Of a stretch of 11,840 bases of DNA, positions 6,193 through 11,840 are shown one piece after another (position 1 is the first letter of the stretch; each line of letters starts with the position of its first letter). The notes below the pieces were generated by a model that saw only the letters and a program-made list of their open reading frames with translations, was not told the DNA's origin and made no database searches. The translations under genes and the position numbers were made by a program. Origin of the DNA: Candidatus Methylomirabilota bacterium (GTDB lineage Bacteria; Methylomirabilota; Methylomirabilia; Methylomirabilales; 2-02-FULL-66-22); contig JACQVO010000086.1 of the NCBI GenBank assembly GCA_016209725.1, positions 1 to 11,840 on the forward strand. Direction: 5' to 3'.

Positions 6193-8595
6193 ATGGACAT
6201 CCGACGAGCAGTCGGCATTGCCCTCGCCTTCGTTTTCCTCATCGCCCTCCTCGGCTCCGTCCCTCACGCCGGGCAGCACGAACCCACGCTGAGCCCCGAA
6301 GAGCAGAAGCGCTGGACCGGGAACGGGTTCACCCCTGAGGACGCCCTGTCCTGGGAACGCGTCGGGATCGGCCCCGCCGAAGCCCGCGAATGGGTGATGG
6401 CGGGCATCCAATTCGCCGAGTGGGCCAATCAGTGGAAAGGCGAGGGCTTCGGCCCGGCGGATGCCGCCAAGTGGGTGCGCACCGCCAACCTCTACACCGC
6501 GGGCGAGTTCCGGAAGCGCGGCTTCTCGCCGGCGGAGGGCACCGCCTGGATGGAGAACGGGGTCCACTCCGCGCTCCGGGCGGTGGAGTTCCGAAAGATC
6601 GGGCTCGCCCCACAGGAGGCGGGACGGTGGTGGAAGCGCGAGTTCTACCCGAAAGACATCCCTGCGTGGCGAGAGGCGGGCTTTGGGCCCGAGGAGGCGC
6701 TGGAGTGGAAGTACGGCGAGAAGGAGTACCTCAACGACGGTGTCTCGTATTCACGGAGCGTCTTTTCGGTCGAGTGGGCGCGGGAGTGGCGAGGGGCGGG
6801 GTTCACGTCGAAGGACGCCAGGCGGGCGACACTCATCGGCCTGAAGCTCCCCGAGGTGATGGCGTGGAAGCGGGCAGGGTTCGGCGTTGAGGAGGCGCTC
6901 CACTGGCGGGATTCGGGTTTCGCTCCGGCCAAGGCGGCCGGGCTGCAAGCCCAGGGCCTCGGTCCCGTCGAGGCTGAAGAACGAAGAGAGGCTGCCGGGG
7001 CAAAGCCCGAGGACGAGATCGCGTCGCTCCACGCCGACATCCACCTCAGGGAGGATGGGTCGGTACTCGTGACTGAGCGTTTCGAGATCCTGAATCGTCC
7101 GGGTGGGGCGATGCAGGCCTGCTTCGAGCGCGTCCTCCCCGCGGAGACCAAGCTCCGGTACCGGAGCAGCTCGTTCCGCGAGGCTCGCCCGACGTACGAC
7201 GGCATCGTCGCCTTCCTCGACGGCAGCCCCGCACCCGTGGAGGTGGTGAAGGACTCCTATGGGGACAGGACCCTGTGCATCGGGGGCAAGGGGTCGCAAC
7301 TACCCGAGGGCGCGCATGCCGTCACGCTGGGCTACGCGACCGAGGATCGGCTGATCAGGCTGCGCGACCGAGAAGAGCTCTTCTTCGACGTGACCGGCCG
7401 GTACTTGAAGATGCCGGTGCGCAGGGCCTCCGCGACCGTCCGGCTCCCCCGGGGGGCCGATGTGGTCTTTGCTGACGGATTCGCGGGCCTCACGGACCGC
7501 AAGGACTTCACTGTCCGGGTCCGCACCCAGGACGAGTCGGATGTGATTGACTATGCCGTCTGGCGCCCCCTCAAGCACGACATGGGCTTTCAGGTCTCGG
7601 TCGGTTTCACGAAGGGGTTCGTGAAGACGAGCCTCTGGAAGAAGGCCCGGCAGTTCGACCGCGCCACCGGTGGGCTGCTCACGAGCCTCCTCATCCTCAT
7701 CCTCGGGCTCTGCGGCACGGTCTCCTACTATTCCGTCGCATGGCACCGGGTGGGCAGGGACCCCAAGGCAGGCCTGGTCCTCCGGGAGTTCGAGCCCCCT
7801 GCGGGGGCCGGCCCTGCCCTCATCCGGTACATCGTCACGCGGCGACGCGTGGACGACGTGAGCGTTGCCGCCACGCTCGTGCATCTGGCCCAGCATGGGG
7901 CGATCCGAATAGACGAGCGGCAGGGAGCGTATCAGATCCGCAGGACCGGGCCCGCGGAGGGGTGCGCGCCCCTCGAGCACGAGGTCCTGGCCACCGTCTT
8001 TGGCGACGCCGACCGCTTCGTTCTGGGCATGACCCGCGCGCGGGCGACACTCAGGAGGGCCCGGTCGAGCATGACGCGGCTGCTCGAGGCCGAGTACCGA
8101 ACGTACTTCGTTTCCAACTCGTGCTATCTGTGGCCCGGGCTACTGCTGTCCGCGGCCACAGTGGCGGGCAGCCTCCTCGTCCTGAGCTTGCCGGGCGGAG
8201 GGAAGTCGGCGACATTCCTGAAGATTTTCTCCGCTGTTCAGGTGGGGATCTTTGGCCTCCTGGGCCTGCTGTTCTACGTCCTGCTCAAGACGCCGACCAT
8301 GGAAGGGAGAAAACACCTGGACAGGATTGCGGGCTACCGGGATGCGCTCGGCGCCAATTACCGGAAAGAGGGACACGGCACGAGCGACCCCGGCGTCTCG
8401 CCGTTTCTGGAGCGCCAGCTTCCCTATGCGATGGCCCTGGGGATCGAATGCGACCGGCTCGCGATTCGGTGGGACTCGACGGCGTGGTTCACGGGCAGGT
8501 CGGGGGGCTTCAGCGTGAGGGATTTCATCGCGTCGCTCCGACGACGCGCGCCTGGAAGGAGCGAGTCCCCGTGGCAGCGGAGCACTCCGGCATGA
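6193..8595 (+). CDS. 13-residue-repeat protein fused to a DUF2207 membrane domain
   Basis: This 800-aa protein is taken from the ATG at 6193, which has GAAAG 10 nt ahead; a GTG at 6184 is too close to any ribosome site. Residues 4-21 form a signal peptide or anchor (GIALAFVFLIALLGS). Residues 33-269 are about 18 tandem 13-residue units of the pattern F-x-P-x-E-A-x-x-W-x-x-x-G. Residues 277-475 look like the DUF2207 outer domain (HADIHLREDGSVLVTERFEI). A membrane helix at about 494-516 leads into the DUF2207 hallmark WHRVGRDP, then a cytoplasmic stretch with VAATLVHLAQHGAIRI. Two more helices lie at about 645-665 and 680-698, then HLDRIAGYRDAL and a C-terminal tail. Canonical DUF2207 proteins lack the repeat domain, which is inserted between signal and outer domain and should lie outside the cytoplasmic membrane. 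Biochemical function is unknown. The stop overlaps the next start as ATGA, so translation is probably coupled. Confidence 0.8.
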   Translation: MDIRRAVGIALAFVFLIALLGSVPHAGQHEPTLSPEEQKRWTGNGFTPEDALSWERVGIGPAEAREWVMAGIQFAEWANQWKGEGFGPADAAKWVRTANLYTAGEFRKRGFSPAEGTAWMENGVHSALRAVEFRKIGLAPQEAGRWWKREFYPKDIPAWREAGFGPEEALEWKYGEKEYLNDGVSYSRSVFSVEWAREWRGAGFTSKDARRATLIGLKLPEVMAWKRAGFGVEEALHWRDSGFAPAKAAGLQAQGLGPVEAEERREAAGAKPEDEIASLHADIHLREDGSVLVTERFEILNRPGGAMQACFERVLPAETKLRYRSSSFREARPTYDGIVAFLDGSPAPVEVVKDSYGDRTLCIGGKGSQLPEGAHAVTLGYATEDRLIRLRDREELFFDVTGRYLKMPVRRASATVRLPRGADVVFADGFAGLTDRKDFTVRVRTQDESDVIDYAVWRPLKHDMGFQVSVGFTKGFVKTSLWKKARQFDRATGGLLTSLLILILGLCGTVSYYSVAWHRVGRDPKAGLVLREFEPPAGAGPALIRYIVTRRRVDDVSVAATLVHLAQHGAIRIDERQGAYQIRRTGPAEGCAPLEHEVLATVFGDADRFVLGMTRARATLRRARSSMTRLLEAEYRTYFVSNSCYLWPGLLLSAATVAGSLLVLSLPGGGKSATFLKIFSAVQVGIFGLLGLLFYVLLKTPTMEGRKHLDRIAGYRDALGANYRKEGHGTSDPGVSPFLERQLPYAMALGIECDRLAIRWDSTAWFTGRSGGFSVRDFIASLRRRAPGRSESPWQRSTPA
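6289..6999 (+). repeat. Array of about 18 units of a 13-residue (39-nt) repeat, first gene
   Basis: Units cover residues 33-269 and are almost all 13 long. Examples are FTPEDALSWERVG (46-58), FGPADAAKWVRTA (86-98), FYPKDIPAWREAG (151-163) and FGVEEALHWRDSG (230-242). Units 72-85, 124-137 and 190-203 are 14 long with the aromatic at position 10 instead of 9; unit 99-110 is 12 long with it at position 8. The phase is kept even through the degenerate unit 177-189. The repeat is clear in protein but divergent in DNA, so it is old. Confidence 0.85.
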
Positions 8596-9077
8596 ACGCC
8601 TGGCGCGCCCGCTTTCTAGTCGCGCTGATCGCGGCGGGCGCATTCCTCGTCCCGTATGGATGTGCGACGCTCATCGAGAATGCGCGGCTGCAATCCTGGG
8701 CGGGCCATGGGTTCAGCCCCGAGCAGACACGGGAGTGGTGGCGGCATGGCATCCGCTCGCGCGCGGCGGCCGTCCGCTGGAGGGCAAACGGGTTCCAAGC
8801 CGGGGAGGCGGTCTCCTGGGAGACGATGGGCTTCGTCGCGGAAGAAGCCAAGGAATGGAAGAGAGCGGGATTCGATCTGGCGGGCGCCGCGGAGTGGCGG
8901 CGGTACGCCTTCAGGCACGATGAAGCCGGGGAGTGGCAGGCCACCGGCATGAGCGTGGGCGATGCCGTGGCGTGGAGGAAGCAGGCCTTCCGGCCGAGGG
9001 AGGCCCGACGGTGGAAGGACGCGGGTTACAGCCCGATGGATGCCGCGGAGCGACGCCGAGCCGGGGGGTCGTCGTGA
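8592..9077 (+). CDS. Membrane-anchored 13-residue-repeat protein (161 aa)
   Basis: The ATG overlaps the preceding stop by 4 nt (ATGA), with GGAG 9 nt ahead. Residues 1-7 are basic (MNAWRAR) and residues 8-24 hydrophobic (FLVALIAAGAFLVPYGC), a typical N-in anchor that would place the rest outside the cytoplasm. The Cys at 24 resembles a lipobox only weakly, because Pro-Tyr-Gly precedes it; the sister protein has no Cys there. From residue 28 to 158 the protein is entirely 13-residue repeats, about 10 units, for example FSPEQTREWWRHG, FVAEEAKEWKRAG and FRPREARRWKDAG. The last unit, YSPMDAAERRRAG, has Arg in place of Trp. No enzymatic motif is present. It is a paralogue of the next gene and of the repeat domain of the previous one. 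Function is unknown; a structural or binding partner of the DUF2207 protein is the natural guess. Confidence 0.8.
   Translation: MNAWRARFLVALIAAGAFLVPYGCATLIENARLQSWAGHGFSPEQTREWWRHGIRSRAAAVRWRANGFQAGEAVSWETMGFVAEEAKEWKRAGFDLAGAAEWRRYAFRHDEAGEWQATGMSVGDAVAWRKQAFRPREARRWKDAGYSPMDAAERRRAGGSS
8673..9065 (+). repeat. Array of about 10 units of the 13-residue repeat, second gene
   Basis: Units cover residues 28-158 of the 161-aa protein. All are 13 long except the third (54-67, 14 long), whose Trp is at position 10. Trp occupies the key position in every unit except the last, where it is Arg. Confidence 0.85.
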
Positions 9078-9553
9078 GGGCGCGCCCGGAAGTGCCCTGG
9101 CGCCTCTCGCCGTGGGGTGCGCAGGCAATCCTCATCCTCCTGGCGGCGCTTGCCTTTGGGGCGCCGTACCTTGCGGTGGACCTCTACGAGGCCTCTCGAG
9201 ACCGGGAATGGCGCAGGAGCGGGCTTTCTCCGTACGAGATCGAGGAGTGGCGCCGGGAGGGGGTCACCGACGTGCGAGAGGCCGTGCGGTGGCGCAACGG
9301 GCTCTTCAAGGCGCCGGGCGCCAGGCTCTGGCGCGTGGAAGGCTTCAAGCCCGAGGAGGCCGCGGAGTGGAACGCCCGGGGCTTTGCGCCCCGGGAGGCA
9401 CTCCGGTGGCGGAGGGACAGCTTCACGGCTTCCCGGGCCGGGCCCTGGCGGGACGCTGGTTTCCTTTCCCAGGATGCCAGGCGCATCGCGGATGCGGGGA
9501 TCAGCCCGGAAGCCGCCGCCTCGCGAAGAAAGCGCGGCGAGATTGTGCCCTGA
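9074..9553 (+). CDS. Second membrane-anchored 13-residue-repeat protein (159 aa, GTG start)
   Basis: I chose the GTG at 9074, which overlaps the preceding TGA as GTGA and has a G-rich patch (9063-9068) upstream. An ATG further upstream in the same frame would lie deep inside the previous gene. Residues 1-15 are mildly basic and residues 16-36 hydrophobic (AQAILILLAALAFGAPYLAV). The Pro-Tyr after the hydrophobic stretch aligns with the same pair in the preceding protein. Residues 38-155 hold about 9 repeat units, for example LSPYEIEEWRREG, FKPEEAAEWNARG and FTASRAGPWRDAG, ending with ISPEAAASRRKRG. The protein should be anchored with repeats outside the membrane. It has no enzymatic motif and its function is unknown. 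It probably arose by duplication of the neighbouring gene. Confidence 0.78.
   Translation: MRARPEVPWRLSPWGAQAILILLAALAFGAPYLAVDLYEASRDREWRRSGLSPYEIEEWRREGVTDVREAVRWRNGLFKAPGARLWRVEGFKPEEAAEWNARGFAPREALRWRRDSFTASRAGPWRDAGFLSQDARRIADAGISPEAAASRRKRGEIVP
9185..9538 (+). repeat. Array of about 9 units of the 13-residue repeat, third gene
   Basis: Units cover residues 38-155. As in the second gene, the third unit (64-77) is the only 14-residue one and has Trp at position 10. The last two units lack the Trp. Confidence 0.82.
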
Positions 9554-9644
9554 GGGTGAGCCGATGCCGCCTGCCGCCTCTCAAGTTCCTTTGGGCAGAG
9601 TATCGAGCGGACAGGTGCGGGAGAAACCGACGGGGAGTGAATCC

Positions 9645-10208
9645 ATGAGCATGCACCTTCTGGCCGGAGTCGTCGGGGTTGGGATCTTCGTTGTCGTTAT
9701 CATCCTGTACTACAACCGGTTCGTCCGCCGCCGCTACGCGGCGCGGTCGGCGTGGGCCGACATCGACGTCCATCTGCGGAAGCGATACGACCTCGTGCCC
9801 GCCCTCGTGGAGGTCGTCAAGGGGTATGCGGCGCACGAGAGTGCGACCTTCACCAAGGTGGCCGAGATCCGGTCGGCCGCCATGCGGGCTTCCGGGCCGG
9901 GCGAGAAGTCTCGGGTCGAGAACACGCTCACCGAGACGCTGAAATCGCTCTTTGCCCTGGCCGAGGCGTACCCCGCGCTCAAGGCCGACGCGCATTTTCA
10001 GACGCTCATGACGCAGCTCCGGGAGATCGAGGACAACATCGAATACGCGCGCCGCTACTATAACGCGGCGGTCCTGAACTACAACATCGCGATCGGCGTC
10101 TTCCCCGCGAACCTCACCGCCTCGGCCTTCTCATTCGGCCCCGAGGTCTTCTTCGAGCTGGGCGAGGCACAGGAGGCGCGGCGTCCGGTGAAGATCGCGT
10201 TCAACTGA
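9645..10208 (+). CDS. lemA: LemA family protein
   Basis: This 187-aa protein has the usual LemA length and layout. Residues 4-23 form one N-terminal membrane helix (HLLAGVVGVGIFVVVIILYY). The LemA signature follows: YNRFVRRRYAARSAWADIDV, then LRKRYDLVPALVEVVKGYAAHE (residues 44-65), and later LREIEDNIEYARRYYNAAV and NYNIAIGVFP. LemA proteins are single-pass envelope proteins with a helical bundle; their biochemical role is not settled, and they are often encoded beside DUF2207 or TPM-domain proteins. A GGGGAG ribosome site 7 nt before the ATG supports this start. The gene follows the third repeat gene after 91 nt with no terminator seen between, so it probably belongs to the same transcript. 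It carries no 13-residue repeats itself. Confidence 0.92.
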   Translation: MSMHLLAGVVGVGIFVVVIILYYNRFVRRRYAARSAWADIDVHLRKRYDLVPALVEVVKGYAAHESATFTKVAEIRSAAMRASGPGEKSRVENTLTETLKSLFALAEAYPALKADAHFQTLMTQLREIEDNIEYARRYYNAAVLNYNIAIGVFPANLTASAFSFGPEVFFELGEAQEARRPVKIAFN

Positions 10209-10284
10209 GGCGGCCCGCCGCCGGGGTGACGGCCTTCCGACAATTGGAATCGGACACCTAATCATTTCCAGCCCGCCACCCGGG
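10209..10284. terminator. Convergent gap with a GC-rich hairpin
   Basis: Immediately after the lemA stop, GGCGG (10209-10213) pairs with CCGCC (10218-10222) around a CCCG loop. There is no T run, so as an intrinsic terminator it is weak. A second small inverted repeat, TCCGA with TCGGA, occurs near 10238-10256. The gap separates lemA from the converging gene on the other strand. Confidence 0.3.
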
Positions 10285-11840
10285 TCAGGCGGGAGACGCG
10301 GCGGTTCTCTGCCAGGCCAAGATCAAGACCAGGCTCCCCGCCTTGAGCACAGCCGTCAAGAGGATCGTCCGGGCGAGCCCGATCGTGGGGATCAGGACGA
10401 TACCAGCCAGCGCCGCGCCCAAGACTGCCCCCGCTAGATCGAGGGCGTAGATCCTCCCCGCCGGAGCCCCGATTCGCCCGTCCGCCGTCCGCAGGCGCGC
10501 CACCAGGACCGGGTACTGGGCGCCCGTCATGGCACCCGTAAGCACCATGAAAGGAAAGATCAGCCCGAGCCAGACCTCCGCCGGGGGCGCCCACACCGCG
10601 CAGCCATAGGCGAGAATGAGGGTCAGCAGGAGGCCCGACTCGATGGCGAGAAGCGGGCCGCCGCCGCACCTGGCGGCCCATGCGGACCCCGCCGCAGCAC
10701 CCAGCATGAATAGGGCCGTGAGGACACCGATATACTGGTACACGTCCCCGTACTGGACCTGGAAGACCAGGATCAGAACGACGCTCATCAGCATTCCGGC
10801 AAATCCCGTGGAGGTTGCGGCGAACCCCACGTAGAGCGGTTTCTTCAGCCGGACCTGGGCAGCCAGGAGCGCAGCGATCAGCGCCATGGCGCCGGTCATG
10901 TACGCGGCCGCCGGGAGGCGATCCAGAAGCTCCAGCGTGCGGGCGATGGGCGGCGACACCACGCGGGAGAAGAGGCGCATGCTGGCGAAGGTCCCCCGGG
11001 GGAGGCCATCTCGGTTGGCGGCTTCCCGCTCCAGGATGGCCTGCACGAGGTGGGTGAAGCGTCCCGGGTCCATGCGGTAGCGGATGTACGCATCGGTCAT
11101 CAGGCCCGCCCGGATCTCCCGCGCCTCGAGGCGGCCGGTCAGGATCTGCGGATCCCACGCGCGGATGAACCCCTCGCCGTCCGAGGCGATGAAGACGTTC
11201 GGGTCGCCTGCGAGGACGCGGACATGGCGGAAGGCTGCCTGGAGCGCGGCGTGGACTGCCCTGTTCAGCGCGGCGAGTTCCGGCGCAAGCAGGATCTCCG
11301 ACCCCGGAAGGACGAACGCCAGGAGCCCATCCGTCGCGAGCCGGTGGCGAGCAAGCTCGAAGAACTCCAAAGTGTAGTACCGGTTCAGCATCAGCGTGGC
11401 GGGAACGGGCAGGTTGAACAGGATGAGGTCCCACCGCGCCTCCGACCGGCGGAGGAAGAGCCGGCCCTCGACCGAGTGTATCCGCACCTTGGGGTGCGTC
11501 AACTCGAAGGTGGTGAGGGGCGCCGGCAAGCGGCGGAATACCTCGAGGATGAGCGGGTCCTGCTCGGCATAGGCGATCTCTTCCACGGGATGCTTGAGAA
11601 GCTCTCCCAGAAGCCCGCCGGCCCCGCCGCCCATCACCAAGACACGGCGGGGACGATCGTGCAGCAACATGGGAATGTGCGCGAGGACCTGTACCTCGGG
11701 GCCAGGATGCGGAAGCGCGGCGTAGGGGCTCCCGTTCACGAAAAGACTGTACTGCTCGGCTGACCGCACGACGGCGATGGTGGAGTAGGGAGAGCGGGCG
11801 GTCTCGAGCAGGGAATGGTCGTACCACTGGAGGCGGGTGC
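10285..11840 (-). CDS. Spermidine-synthase-like domain fused to a multi-spanning membrane domain (5' truncated by window)
   Basis: The frame is open to the right edge. Upstream of the GTG at 11769 it still encodes matching synthase sequence (WYDHSLLETARSPYSTIAV), so the true start lies outside. The first half is a Rossmann methyltransferase-like fold with RRVLVMGGGAGGLLGELL as nucleotide-binding loop and YAEQDP after it. In spermidine synthases the next key motif carries a catalytic Asp; here it reads WDLILFNLPVP, with Asn (codon 11415-11413), followed by NRYYTLEFF. The second half (about 10285-10910) has 6-7 hydrophobic segments, including the motif IYALDLAGAVLGAALAG. Such fused membrane/synthase proteins are common in Acidobacteria and deltaproteobacteria, and their reaction is unknown. 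True polyamine synthesis is doubtful because of the Asp-to-Asn change. It converges on lemA with a 76-nt gap. Confidence 0.8.
   Translation of the reverse strand, partial: TRLQWYDHSLLETARSPYSTIAVVRSAEQYSLFVNGSPYAALPHPGPEVQVLAHIPMLLHDRPRRVLVMGGGAGGLLGELLKHPVEEIAYAEQDPLILEVFRRLPAPLTTFELTHPKVRIHSVEGRLFLRRSEARWDLILFNLPVPATLMLNRYYTLEFFELARHRLATDGLLAFVLPGSEILLAPELAALNRAVHAALQAAFRHVRVLAGDPNVFIASDGEGFIRAWDPQILTGRLEAREIRAGLMTDAYIRYRMDPGRFTHLVQAILEREAANRDGLPRGTFASMRLFSRVVSPPIARTLELLDRLPAAAYMTGAMALIAALLAAQVRLKKPLYVGFAATSTGFAGMLMSVVLILVFQVQYGDVYQYIGVLTALFMLGAAAGSAWAARCGGGPLLAIESGLLLTLILAYGCAVWAPPAEVWLGLIFPFMVLTGAMTGAQYPVLVARLRTADGRIGAPAGRIYALDLAGAVLGAALAGIVLIPTIGLARTILLTAVLKAGSLVLILAWQRTAASPA

Noticed and set aside
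7740..8591. Long open frame running from inside the DUF2207 gene into the second repeat gene
   Set aside because: Only the part from 8592 encodes repeats and follows a proper start. The upstream part is a GC-driven shadow of the DUF2207 frame, rich in Arg, Gly and Pro, with no domain.
8649..8663. Lipobox in the second repeat protein (Cys24)
   Set aside because: The residues before the Cys are Val-Pro-Tyr-Gly, a poor lipobox, and the paralogous protein has the same Pro-Tyr but no Cys. A simple membrane anchor is preferred.
9117..9644. Open frame extending lemA upstream by 176 codons
   Set aside because: The extension overlaps the third repeat gene out of frame and has low-complexity shadow composition. 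LemA proteins begin at the membrane helix, where an ATG with GGGGAG is present.
10262..11827. 521-codon frame opposite lemA's right flank, alternative to the synthase-like gene
   Set aside because: Its translation is Arg-, Gly- and Pro-rich without hydrophobic segments, while the overlapping frame gives clear synthase and membrane motifs.

Overview
The window is high-GC bacterial chromosome. A hand count of positions 7021-7080 gives 39/60 G+C. The gene mix is a 3-hydroxyacyl-CoA dehydrogenase, DinB-like protein, gamma-glutamyltransferase, LemA/DUF2207 pair and a fused spermidine-synthase-like membrane protein. This suits a large-genome soil or sediment lineage such as Rokubacteria/Methylomirabilota, Acidobacteria or deltaproteobacteria-like groups. 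That placement is a guess from style, not from a marker gene. I saw no rRNA, tRNA, CRISPR array or transposase.

Left part (1-4102, + strand): the 3' part of a 3-hydroxyacyl-CoA dehydrogenase gene is followed closely by a DinB/YfiT-type putative metalloprotein. Next comes a two-gene restriction-modification module at 1666-3721. It consists of a D12-class adenine-N6 methyltransferase and a gene I read as its restriction endonuclease. Its base composition is clearly lower (33/60 and 30/60 G+C in two sampled lines), which suggests horizontal acquisition. A HigA-type antitoxin gene without a visible HigB toxin follows, ending in a region with two mutually exclusive hairpins.

Middle (4225-6192): a gamma-glutamyltransferase family gene lies on the minus strand. 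It is divergent from the next operon across an intergenic region that carries one plausible promoter in each direction.

Right-middle (6193-10208, + strand): this is the most unusual part. Three consecutive genes overlap by 4 nt at each junction (ATGA, then GTGA) and all encode tandem 13-residue repeats with consensus F-x-P-x-E-A-x-x-W-x-x-x-G. The first is an 800-aa protein with a signal/anchor segment, about 18 repeat units, a DUF2207 domain and membrane segments. The second (161 aa) and third (159 aa) are a membrane anchor plus about 10 and 9 repeat units. In all three the last unit has the Trp replaced by an Arg-Arg pair, like a shared capping unit. A LemA-family gene closes the cluster. 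LemA and DUF2207 genes are known neighbours, so I read the locus as a LemA/DUF2207 envelope system expanded with dedicated repeat partner proteins. I do not recognise the repeat as a named family.

Right end (10285-11840, minus strand): a spermidine-synthase-like domain fused to a multi-spanning membrane domain. It runs off the window edge and has Asn where the synthase catalytic Asp is expected.
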